From contig CAJUFI010000115.1 of NCBI GenBank assembly GCA_910585665.1, positions 1 through 5,808 of the forward strand: 5,808 nucleotides of DNA. The letters are read 5' to 3'. Of the stretch, positions 1 through 5,808 are shown in pieces. The notes beneath the pieces were generated by a model. It saw nothing but the letters and a program-made list of their open reading frames with translations, was not told the origin of the DNA and ran no database searches. The DNA is from an uncultured Acetatifactor sp. (GTDB taxonomy: Bacteria; Bacillota; Clostridia; Lachnospirales; Lachnospiraceae). How positions within the stretch are numbered: position 1 is the stretch's first letter; the number at the start of each line of letters is the position of its first letter. The translations under genes were made by a program, and so were the position numbers.

Positions 1-68
1 CCCCATTTATTATAGCAGATATTTCTAGGCTTTGCCAAAAGACTTATTGAAGTTGAACGTATAATTGA

Positions 69-97
69 TTGTGGAATAGAGCGGGATAGGGTATAAT
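69..97 (+). promoter_or_regulatory. Candidate sigma-A promoter of the two-gene operon
   Basis: A perfect -10 box TATAAT lies at 92-97, with TTGTGG at 69-74 as a weak -35 (the TTG is conserved, 3 of 6 matches) at the ideal 17-base spacing. Transcription would begin near 104 and give a leader of about 100 bases before the start codon at 206. A second perfect TATAAT lies at 60-65, but its only good -35 match, TTGCCA at 32-37, is 22 bases away, which is too far. No operator or riboswitch-like structure is obvious in the leader. The call rests on sequence match alone. Confidence 0.5.
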
Positions 98-191
98 GCT
101 ATTAGAGAGCGGCTCGTGACAGGCGAAATCGGGGGATGTCTGGCAAAAAATGTGATGGATGTTTGAAGAAGAGGACGAAATACGGGTGAAT

Positions 192-198
192 GGGGAGG
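192..198 (+). promoter_or_regulatory. Strong Shine-Dalgarno that decides the start of the first gene
   Basis: GGGGAGG lies at 192-198. An in-frame ATG at 200 would leave only one base of spacing, while the ATG at 206 has seven. The second ATG is therefore the likely start. It also gives the usual beginning of this family, Met-Lys-Lys followed by LPIGI. Confidence 0.8.
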
Positions 199-205
199 TA
201 TGACA

Positions 206-1927
206 ATGAAAAAAGCGCTGCCAATAGGGATAGACAATTTTGAAAGGGTAATAAAAGACGGTTATTGCTATATAGATAAAACTATATTGATAAAAGAATT
301 ACTGGACTTAAAAGGAGGAGTGAATCTGTTCACCCGCCCCAGACGTTTCGGCAAGACGCTGAACCTCAGCATGCTCCGTTACTTCTTTGAGGACACTGGG
401 GACGCGGAGGAGAACGCACAGAACAAGGCCCTTTTCCAGGGCCTGAAAATCATGGGGGCGGGGGAAAAATATACGGAGCAGATGGGAATCTATCCGGTCA
501 TCAATCTGACGCTGAAATCGGCAAAACAGCCGGTGTTTGATTCCGCCTATGGAAAGATGAAAGGGGAAATCGCAGAGGAGTTCAGGCGGCACCAGTATGT
601 GCTGGAAAGCAGCAAAATTGCGGAGGAAGATAAGCGGAAGTTCCGGGAGATTGCAGGCAAAGAAGCGGGATATGACGATTATTCTGGTTCGATTAAGTTT
701 TTGAGCAAATGTCTGTATCAGGCTACGGGAAAGAATACGGTCATTTTGATTGACGAGTATGATGTGCCGTTGGAAAACGCTTATTTCAGGGGTTTTTACG
801 GAGAGATGGTGGATTTCATCCGCTCGCTGTTCGAGTCTGCGCTGAAGACCAATGACAATCTGCAATTTGCTGTGATTACAGGTTGTCTTCGTATCTCGAA
901 AGAGAGCATTTTCACAGGGCTGAATCATCTGAAAATCATTTCAGTATTGGATCAGCAGTATGGTGAGCATTTCGGATTCACAGAGACAGAAGTGCTGCAG
1001 ATGATGGCATATTACGGTGTGGAGAACCGTTTTCCGACTATGAAAGAATGGTATGACGGATATACATTTGGCAATACGGAAGTCTACAATCCCTGGAGCG
1101 TGATCAATTTCATGTATGATTTGGTGGCGAATATCCATGCGTTCCCACGTCCCTACTGGATTAATACCAGTTCCAATGACATCATAAAGGATTTAATCGC
1201 CGAAGCCGACAGGGAGACGAAAGGGCAGATAGAGACGCTCTTAAGGGGCGGGGCGCTGGACATGCAAGTGCATGAGGAAATCACCTACGAGGACATGCAT
1301 GACAGAGGGGAGAATCTGTGGAACTTCCTGTATTTCACCGGTTATCTCACAAAGAAAAGCGAGTATTTCAAGGAATCCGCCATCCATTTACAGGTAAGGA
1401 TCCCTAATGTAGAAGTGAAAACAATCTACCAGAACACGATTCTGGGATGGTTCCGCAAGCGGATAGAGAAGCAGGATTTCCGGGATTTGTACCGGGCCAT
1501 GGAGGAGGGGGATGCGGAAAAGATGGGAGAAATCTTAAGCGGCCAGCTGTTCTCCACCATCAGCTTCTACGACAGCGCTGAGAATTTCTATCACGGATTC
1601 CTGGCGGGGATACTAAGCCAGAGCCAGGACTATCTGGTGAAGTCCAACCGGGAGTCGGGCAATGGGCGCTCGGATATCATGTTGCGGAGCCCGTCTTTGC
1701 GGGGCAGGGCTTTCGTGCTGGAACTGAAGGTCTCGGACTCCATCGATGACCTGGAAACCGACGCGGAGGAGGCCCTGCAACAGGTGTACGATAAAAAGTA
1801 TATGGAAGAACTGCGGACAGAAGGGTACCGAAAAATCGGCTGCTATGGAATCTCTTTTTACCGCAAGGACTGCGAAGTCCGGCTGGGGAAGCGTGCGGTA
1901 AAGGAAACGGAGGGCACAGGCACATGA
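206..1927 (+). CDS. AAA-ATPase-like / PD-(D/E)XK nuclease family protein (PF09820 + PF08011 type)
   Basis: The 573-residue product has the full-length layout of a family common in gut Clostridia and Bacteroidetes whose cellular role is not established. The N-terminal half is a P-loop ATPase-like domain. It has LPIGIDNF at 5-12, a degenerate Walker A PRRFGKT at 45-51, Walker B VILIDEYD at 179-186, and a TG-x-x-RIS sensor-like stretch near 225-231. Family motifs WYDGY (282-286), NPWS (295-298) and LYFTGYLT (375-382) follow. The C-terminal PDDEXK_9-type domain keeps the nuclease-fold core: Asp490 in GRSDIML, and Glu506 and Lys508 in VLELK, followed by ALQQVYDKKY. There is no signal peptide or membrane segment, so the protein should be cytoplasmic. 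ATP hydrolysis and nucleic-acid cleavage are inferred from motifs only. The stop overlaps the start of the TIR gene (ATGA, 1924-1927), which points to coupled expression. Base composition is uneven: about 31 % G+C at 206-320, then about 57 % at 321-420, suggesting a mosaic gene. Confidence 0.93.
   Translation: MKKALPIGIDNFERVIKDGYCYIDKTILIKELLDLKGGVNLFTRPRRFGKTLNLSMLRYFFEDTGDAEENAQNKALFQGLKIMGAGEKYTEQMGIYPVINLTLKSAKQPVFDSAYGKMKGEIAEEFRRHQYVLESSKIAEEDKRKFREIAGKEAGYDDYSGSIKFLSKCLYQATGKNTVILIDEYDVPLENAYFRGFYGEMVDFIRSLFESALKTNDNLQFAVITGCLRISKESIFTGLNHLKIISVLDQQYGEHFGFTETEVLQMMAYYGVENRFPTMKEWYDGYTFGNTEVYNPWSVINFMYDLVANIHAFPRPYWINTSSNDIIKDLIAEADRETKGQIETLLRGGALDMQVHEEITYEDMHDRGENLWNFLYFTGYLTKKSEYFKESAIHLQVRIPNVEVKTIYQNTILGWFRKRIEKQDFRDLYRAMEEGDAEKMGEILSGQLFSTISFYDSAENFYHGFLAGILSQSQDYLVKSNRESGNGRSDIMLRSPSLRGRAFVLELKVSDSIDDLETDAEEALQQVYDKKYMEELRTEGYRKIGCYGISFYRKDCEVRLGKRAVKETEGTGT
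1909..1914 (+). promoter_or_regulatory. Shine-Dalgarno of the TIR-TPR gene, inside the end of the upstream gene
   Basis: GGAGGG at 1909-1914 lies nine bases before the ATG at 1924, within the last codons of the ATPase/nuclease gene. With the ATGA stop/start overlap, this fits translational coupling while also allowing independent ribosome entry. Confidence 0.75.
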
Positions 1928-4488
1928 AGTTACAGCATAAAACCAGAGGAGATTCCAGCCCCCAGGGAAAGCCCCGGGTGTATTTCTCCTACCATCCAGC
2001 CGATTTCGGGCTGTACTTCCAGCCCATATCCCGGGAGATACTGGAAAAGCAGAACTGCGCCATCTGGTACGACACAGAGCCGGAGGCGGACTATGACAGG
2101 GAGGCCTTCCGGCTTTCCCTGAGCCAGATGCAGCTGTTCGTGATTCCCGTCACCACCCGCTTCCTCTGCCAGGAGAGCCGGGCGTCCGCCGTGGAGCTTC
2201 CCTTCGCCCTGGAGCATCGGATCCCGGTGCTGCCGCTGATGCAGGAGAGCGGTTTAGAGGAGCTGTTCAATGCGAAATGCGGCAGCCTGCAGATGCTGGA
2301 CAAAAACAGCGCCGACAAGACCGCCATCCGCTATGAGGAAAAGCTGGAGAAGTACCTGGCCGCTGTCCTCACAGGGGATGAGCTTTCCCGCAGGATCCGG
2401 GATGCCTTCACGGCCTATATCTTTCTAAGCTACCGAAAAGTAGACCGCCGATATGCCCAGGAGCTCATGTGGCTGATTCATGAGAATGATTTCTGCCGGG
2501 ACATCGCCATCTGGTATGATGAGTTCCTCTCTCCGGGGGAGGACTTTAATGATAACATCCGCCAGGCGCTGGAGAAGAGCAGCCTGTTCGCTTTGGTGGT
2601 CACCCCCAATGTGTTGAAGGCCAACAACCATAAAGAAGACAATTTTGTAGTAAAAACCGAGTATCCCCTTGCAAAAGACAGCGGGAAAATCATTTTCCCG
2701 GCAGAGTTCCGGACCACGGACAAGAGGCTGCTGGCGGAGAAGTTCCCGGGGCTCATGTCCTGCGTGGACGCGGGGGCTGCCCATGACGAAGAAGCTTTCT
2801 GTGACGCGCTGCGGCAAAGGGTGGAGCAGATTGCCCGGAAAAAGCGGGCGGCCTCACCGGAACAGGAATATCTGATCGGTCTGGCCTATCTGAAAGGTGT
2901 GGACATGGAGGTGGACAGAGGGCGGGCCCTTTCCATGATCACGGATGCGGCTGAAAAGGGCGTGGAGGAGGCCATGGAGAAGCTGGTGGACATGTACCAT
3001 ACCGGCGAAGGGGTAGAGCGGAACCTTCCCGAGGCAATCCGGTGGCAGACCAGGCTGGCGGAGCTGTACCGGGCGCGGCTGGAGGAGCGCAGGGATTCGG
3101 AAAGCGGGTTTGCGTGGGTCAGCGAGGTGGTGAAGCTGGGCGATTTCTACTTTGAGATACACGATCTGGACGCTGCAGCCGCGCAGCTGGAACAGACCCA
3201 AAAGCATATGGAGCGGCTGGTACAGACGGAAGGGCTCTCGGAACTGAAGTACACCCTTTCCCGCATTTATGAGAGGCTGGGGGAAGTGGACAGGTGCAGG
3301 GGACGCCTGGAAGAGGCCATGGCTCATTGCGAGAAGGGCCTGTCCCTGAGCTGGGAGCTGAACCAGGACGAAGAGTCAGTGGAATCCGCCATGGAGTATA
3401 TGTTCAACTGTAGGAAGATGGCGGATATCTACCTGCAGGAGGGCAGGCTGGAGGAAGCGGAGGAATGCTACCGCCAGGTGCAGGAAATCTGCCTGCTGTT
3501 AGCCGAAGAGACATCGTGGGAAGGGGAGGAGAAGCAGGCCCTCCGGCGCGACATAGCCAGGAGCCATCAGGACATAGGGGATGTGCACAGAGAGAAGGGC
3601 AGCCTGGAGGAGGCCGGGAAATCCTATGAAAAAGCCCTGGAGCAGTTCCTTTCGCTGTGCGAGGAATTCCCCACCCCGGAGACCAGGGGGGATGTGGCCT
3701 GTATCTGCGGAAGAATGGCCAATCTTCATCTTCAGGGCGGCAGGCTGAAGGTAGCGGAGGGCTATGGGATAAAGTCCCTGGAAATCTACAGTCAGTTAAG
3801 TGATGAGACGCAGATGGTCGATGCCAGGCGGGAGTGCGGCGTGAGCCATCTGACCCTAGGGGAAATCCTTCTGGTAGAAGGCCGGACACAGGAGGCGGAC
3901 GAATATTTTGCCGGGGGAATCTGCCTGTTTCGGCAGCTGAGCCAGGAAATCCGGACAGTGGGCGCAAGGCGGGATCTGGCGGAGAGCCTGGCGAAGCTGG
4001 GATACCTGCGCCGCATGGAAGGCCGGACGCAGGAGGCCCAGAGCTGCTATGAGGAAAGCCTGGGAGTGCGCTGGGAGCTGTACCAGGAGACAGGGACGGC
4101 ACGGGCCGCGGGCGATTTGGGACAGGGGTTCCGGGAGATCGGCGAGATGCTCCAGGCCGCGGGCCGCCTGGAGGAGGCGGAGCGATTCTATGAGGACAGC
4201 AGGAAGCTGTATGAAAGCCTGGCGGAAGAGAGCTCTGCCCTGGAGACAAGACACCTGCTGGCGGTGGCCCATGAGCGGCTGGGGGATGTGGCGCAGGCGA
4301 AAGGCCAGTTGCAGGAAGCGGAAACCTACTATAAAGGTGGGTTGAAAGCGGAGCTTGCCCTTATGGGCGCGACCAACAGCATGGACGTGAAGGAATCCGC
4401 CGCAGACCTCTACGGAAAGCTGGGGACGCTGTACCAGATGAAAGGGGATTCCGCGGAGGCGGAGCGGCATTTCCTGGAAGCGCTGTAG
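1924..4488 (+). CDS. Double-TIR, Sel1 and TPR-repeat protein, ended early by an in-frame amber codon
   Basis: The product is 854 residues up to TAG at 4486-4488. TIR domain 1 spans about residues 18-126: strand VYFSY (19-23), IWYD (47-50), Glu91 in AVELPFAL at the usual catalytic position, and IPVLPL (100-105). TIR domain 2 spans about 163-285 and is closer to the consensus: IFLSY (166-170), IWYD (196-199), a BB-loop-like SPGEDF (203-208), and Glu246 in KTEYPLA. Two Sel1-like repeats follow at about 316-346 and 347-381. From residue 405 there are TPR-like repeats of 47 residues. Bacterial TIR domains of this kind often cleave NAD+ and act as effectors in anti-phage defence, with the repeat region as a sensing or scaffold part; applying that here is inference. 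No signal peptide or membrane segment is visible, so a cytoplasmic location is likely. The ATGA overlap with the upstream gene argues for a shared operon. The stop falls mid-repeat and the same frame continues to 5112, so this is probably a shortened form of a 1062-residue protein. Confidence 0.88.
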   Translation: MKLQHKTRGDSSPQGKPRVYFSYHPADFGLYFQPISREILEKQNCAIWYDTEPEADYDREAFRLSLSQMQLFVIPVTTRFLCQESRASAVELPFALEHRIPVLPLMQESGLEELFNAKCGSLQMLDKNSADKTAIRYEEKLEKYLAAVLTGDELSRRIRDAFTAYIFLSYRKVDRRYAQELMWLIHENDFCRDIAIWYDEFLSPGEDFNDNIRQALEKSSLFALVVTPNVLKANNHKEDNFVVKTEYPLAKDSGKIIFPAEFRTTDKRLLAEKFPGLMSCVDAGAAHDEEAFCDALRQRVEQIARKKRAASPEQEYLIGLAYLKGVDMEVDRGRALSMITDAAEKGVEEAMEKLVDMYHTGEGVERNLPEAIRWQTRLAELYRARLEERRDSESGFAWVSEVVKLGDFYFEIHDLDAAAAQLEQTQKHMERLVQTEGLSELKYTLSRIYERLGEVDRCRGRLEEAMAHCEKGLSLSWELNQDEESVESAMEYMFNCRKMADIYLQEGRLEEAEECYRQVQEICLLLAEETSWEGEEKQALRRDIARSHQDIGDVHREKGSLEEAGKSYEKALEQFLSLCEEFPTPETRGDVACICGRMANLHLQGGRLKVAEGYGIKSLEIYSQLSDETQMVDARRECGVSHLTLGEILLVEGRTQEADEYFAGGICLFRQLSQEIRTVGARRDLAESLAKLGYLRRMEGRTQEAQSCYEESLGVRWELYQETGTARAAGDLGQGFREIGEMLQAAGRLEEAERFYEDSRKLYESLAEESSALETRHLLAVAHERLGDVAQAKGQLQEAETYYKGGLKAELALMGATNSMDVKESAADLYGKLGTLYQMKGDSAEAERHFLEAL

Positions 4489-4980
4489 CTTTACCGCCAG
4501 CTGACAGGCACCGGCAATCTGTATTCCAGGATCAACCACAACCATCTGCTGGCCAGGATAGGGCTGAACTGCCAGCTGGAAGGGCGGCTGCAGGAAGCGG
4601 AAGCCTATTACCTGGAGAGCCTGGCGCTGTGCAGGCAATTGAACCGGGAGACAGAAAATGCCTTCACAGGGACTGCGCTGGCCTGTAGCTGTGAGAGGAT
4701 GGGGGATATCTGCCTGGCAGGGGAGAGGCTGCAGGAAGCGGAAAGGTATCACAGGGAAGGCCTGGAATTGCGCCGGCAGCTGTGGGAAGAGGCCCGGAGC
4801 CTGGAGGCGAAGCGGTTCCTGGCGGTCAGCTGCGAGAAGATGGCACAGGTCTATGGCCGGACTGCCAGAGCGGACGAGGCGCTGGAATGTTACGAAGAGA
4901 GCCTGGAACTGTTCCAACAGCTGGCACAGGAAGCGGGGACTGCGGAAAGCCACGACGACCTGGCCTCCATCTATTATGAA
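3136..4980 (+). repeat. Array of 13 TPR-like coding repeats, 141-bp (47-residue) period
   Basis: Repeat units begin at 3136, 3277, 3418, 3574, 3715, 3856, 3997, 4138, 4279, 4420, 4558, 4699 and 4840. Eleven units are exactly 141 bp. The unit at 3418 is 156 bp (five extra codons) and the one at 4420 is 138 bp (one codon short). A partial, diverged capping unit follows at 4981-5109. The unit consensus resembles LGD-(5)-GRLEEAE-x-x-YEESLEL-x-x-QL, then an acidic turn and an ARR-D-LA helix leading into the next unit. The helices are longer than in the classic 34-residue TPR, as in other extended TPR families such as kinesin light chain. Units are clearly diverged from one another, so they are not recent copies. 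The regular spacing still gives substrate for unequal recombination. Confidence 0.85.
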
Positions 4981-5112
4981 ATCAGCCTCCTGCTTCCCAC
5001 CAGGACAGGCCGCAGGATGCGCAAAGAGGCCTGCCGGATATGGGAGCGCCTGGCGCAGGCCTGCCCGGACGCGCCCCAATATGCCTACAAGCTGAGGATG
5101 GCCAGGAAATGA
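4489..5112 (+). pseudogene. In-frame 3' remainder of the TIR-TPR gene beyond the amber codon
   Basis: After TAG at 4486-4488 the same frame runs open for 207 codons to TGA at 5110-5112. It encodes the rest of the interrupted repeat, three further complete 47-residue repeats (4558, 4699 and 4840) and a basic C-terminal cap ending in LRMARK. The repeat register carries straight through the stop. The amber codon sits at repeat position 23, which is Glu in several other units, so one G-to-T change of GAG is the simplest origin. There is no convincing independent start: the first in-frame TTG (4639) has no good ribosome-binding site, and the first in-frame ATG (4699) has GAGAGG only one base away. 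The segment is therefore either untranslated after a recent nonsense mutation or reached by readthrough. No other damage is visible in it. Confidence 0.75.
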
Positions 5113-5143
5113 GGGCAGGCTGGAGTGGCGGGCCAAAGGAACC

Positions 5144-5380
5144 ATGATTGAGCTGCCCAAACAGGTGGGTGAACCGGCGAAGCAGGTAATGGTCAAGGAG
5201 AGGTGCTATGCGCTGGAGGGCGATGCGACGGACGTGGATGAGCGTCTGGGAAATGAGAGGGCAGATGTCATTGCACAGGTCATGGGGCATGGGATGGTGG
5301 CGCGATTTTGCATTCGGTGCGAACCGTCTCAACTACAGGTTGATAAGATTTCTTTTTTCTTAATCCGGCATATCTGGTAA
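5144..5380 (+). CDS. Doubtful small hypothetical protein (78 aa)
   Basis: I do not recognise this product. The ORF starts with ATGATTGAG, has AGGA six to seven bases upstream as a modest ribosome-binding site, and begins 31 bases after the stop of the TIR-TPR frame. For about the first 55 codons, first positions are strongly purine-rich, as in real genes, and the peptide is charged (for example GDATDVDERLGNERADV). Beyond about 5335 composition turns AT-rich and the translation (SFFLIRHIW) looks non-coding. This could be a small gene, a 5' fragment of a truncated gene, or chance in G-rich DNA. An opposite-strand frame is also open over part of it, which weakens the case. No domain, signal peptide or clear membrane helix is visible. 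Confidence 0.25.
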   Translation: MIELPKQVGEPAKQVMVKERCYALEGDATDVDERLGNERADVIAQVMGHGMVARFCIRCEPSQLQVDKISFFLIRHIW

Positions 5381-5403
5381 ATCCCGATTATTTTACCTAC
5401 AAT
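5375..5403 (+). promoter_or_regulatory. Weak candidate promoter for the XRE regulator gene
   Basis: TACAAT at 5398-5403 matches five of six -10 positions. The best -35 at 17-base spacing is TGGTAA (5375-5380), which matches only three of six. The location, in the AT-rich part of the intergenic region about 105 bases before the start codon, is sensible, but the match is poor. Confidence 0.25.
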
Positions 5404-5412
5404 AGGTCTCAT

Positions 5413-5482
5413 AGAAGGCGCGTCTTCTGTACCACATTCAACTATGGGAAGCAGCTGTCGCTTCCTGTGTGATTTAGCAGCT
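5413..5482 (+). promoter_or_regulatory. Two small inverted repeats and a short direct repeat before the XRE gene
   Basis: AGAAG (5413-5417) pairs with CTTCT (5424-5428) across a six-base loop. GGAAGC (5447-5452) pairs with GCTTCC (5460-5465) across a seven-base loop and can be extended by G-U pairs. AGCAGCT occurs at 5450-5456 and again at 5476-5482, 26 bases apart. None is followed by a T-run, so they are not terminators. They could be operator half-sites for the adjacent regulator or leader-RNA structure. Elements this short also arise by chance. Confidence 0.25.
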
Positions 5483-5508
5483 ATGAAAACATATTGGAGG
5501 TAAGCATT

Positions 5509-5808
5509 ATGATGGAAATGGGAAAAATCGCAAAGAGAATCGCGTCCCTGCGCAAGGAGCGAGGATACACGGGAGAGGCGCTGGCGGAGCGGCTGCAGGT
5601 CAGCCCCCAGGCCGTGTCGAAATGGGAGAACGCGAAATGCCTGCCGGAGACGGCCATCCTTCCCGCTTTGGCGGAGGCGCTGGACTGTAGCATCGACAGC
5701 CTGCTGTGCCCCAGGGAGCTTTTCATTTTGGAGGCGGTGTATACGGACGGACAGACCCAGGTGCCCGTGACCCGCTGCCTGGACAATCTGGTGCGCGACA
5801 ATGGGCTG
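5509..5808 (+). CDS. XRE-family helix-turn-helix transcriptional regulator, N-terminal part (runs off the window)
   Basis: The first 100 codons are visible and no stop is reached. The start at 5509 is supported by GGAGG at 5496-5500 with eight bases of spacing; a second ATG follows at once at 5512. Residues about 5-65 form a Cro/C1-type HTH domain: IAKRIASLRKERGYT, then EALAERLQVSPQAVSKWEN with the recognition helix at about 32-41, then LPALAEALDCSIDSLL. From about residue 70 a second domain begins (LEAVYTDGQTQVPVT), resembling the C-terminal extension of many Lachnospiraceae XRE regulators; its ligand is not known to me. The protein should bind DNA as a dimer and often such regulators control their own or neighbouring genes. 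It is separated by almost 400 bases from the operon, so a regulatory link to the TIR genes is possible but not shown. Confidence 0.9.
   Translation, partial: MMEMGKIAKRIASLRKERGYTGEALAERLQVSPQAVSKWENAKCLPETAILPALAEALDCSIDSLLCPRELFILEAVYTDGQTQVPVTRCLDNLVRDNGL

Larger units (their letters stand above)
5113..5508. other. 396-bp interval without a confident gene
   Basis: The interval lies between the end of the TIR-TPR frame and the regulator gene. It holds one doubtful 78-codon ORF (5144-5380), an AT-rich stretch with a six-T run at 5353-5358, a weak promoter candidate, and small hairpins near 5413-5466. The T-run lacks a GC-rich stem just before it, so I do not call a terminator. The change from G+C-rich to AT-rich sequence near 5335 marks the end of coding-like composition. 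No tRNA, insertion-sequence end or attachment-site duplication was recognised. Confidence 0.6.

Noticed and set aside
136..189. 17-codon leader ORF (begins MSGKKCDGC) ending 16 bases before the first gene, possibly a regulatory leader peptide.
   Set aside because: Its only Shine-Dalgarno-like bases (GGGGG, 131-135) directly abut the ATG, and no attenuator-type hairpins were found, so chance is the better explanation.
308..928. 206-codon - strand frame.
   Set aside because: It is opposite the conserved Walker A and Walker B coding region of the ATPase gene and has no plausible ribosome-binding context or domain.
3404..4249. 281-codon - strand frame rich in proline, serine and arginine.
   Set aside because: It is a typical antisense shadow of a G+C-rich gene, with low-complexity composition and no domain.
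3136..4980. Regular 141-bp spacing as a CRISPR or other non-coding repeat array.
   Set aside because: Units are diverged at DNA level, have no spacer structure, and are continuous protein repeats in one frame.
4639..5112. Separate 157-codon gene after the amber codon, starting at TTG 4639.
   Set aside because: The start lies inside a TPR unit, has no suitable ribosome-binding site, and the sequence upstream in the same frame continues the repeat. It is the tail of the interrupted gene.
3856..5196. Long open frame of 446 codons on the - strand.
   Set aside because: It lies opposite the TPR array. The 141-bp in-frame periodicity and high G+C keep the antisense frame open and make it look repetitive. 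It has no recognised domain, while the + strand is clearly coding.
5315..5358. Possible Rho-independent terminator: CGGT/ACCG stem with a GCGA loop (5315-5326) and a T-run at 5353-5358.
   Set aside because: The stem is only four base pairs and the T-run is more than 25 bases downstream, so they do not form a terminator.

Overview
The window looks like chromosomal or accessory DNA from a gut-type Clostridia, most likely a Lachnospiraceae relative. This rests on strong GGAGG ribosome-binding sites, a coding G+C of roughly 55-60 % in the main gene, and gene families (AAA-ATPase-like/PDDEXK_9 protein, TIR/Sel1/TPR protein, XRE regulator) that are common in those bacteria. The taxonomic call is inference from style, not from a marker gene. 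All supported genes are on the + strand.

Region 1 (1-205) is a short leader with a good candidate promoter (TATAAT at 92-97) and a strong Shine-Dalgarno sequence that places the first start at 206. Region 2 (206-1927) encodes a 573-residue protein of the AAA-ATPase-like plus PD-(D/E)XK nuclease family. Region 3 starts with an ATGA overlap at 1924. It encodes two N-terminal TIR domains, two Sel1-like repeats, and a long array of TPR-like repeats with an almost exact period of 47 residues (141 bp). The frame is interrupted by a single amber codon at 4486-4488. The same frame then stays open, with the repeats in register, to a natural-looking stop at 5110-5112, so the ancestral protein was probably 1062 residues. 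Region 4 (5113-5508) has no confident gene: a doubtful 78-codon ORF, a weak promoter candidate, two small hairpins and a short direct repeat. Region 5 (5509 to the edge) is the start of an XRE-family helix-turn-helix regulator that runs off the window.

The ATGA junction suggests that the ATPase/nuclease-like protein and the double-TIR repeat protein are made together. An ATPase with a nuclease-like domain, next to a putative NAD-consuming TIR effector carrying a large repeat-based recognition surface, resembles the architecture of anti-phage defence modules. I do not recognise this pair as a described system. The defence role is a hypothesis, and the amber codon raises the question of whether the copy here is intact, decaying or read through.
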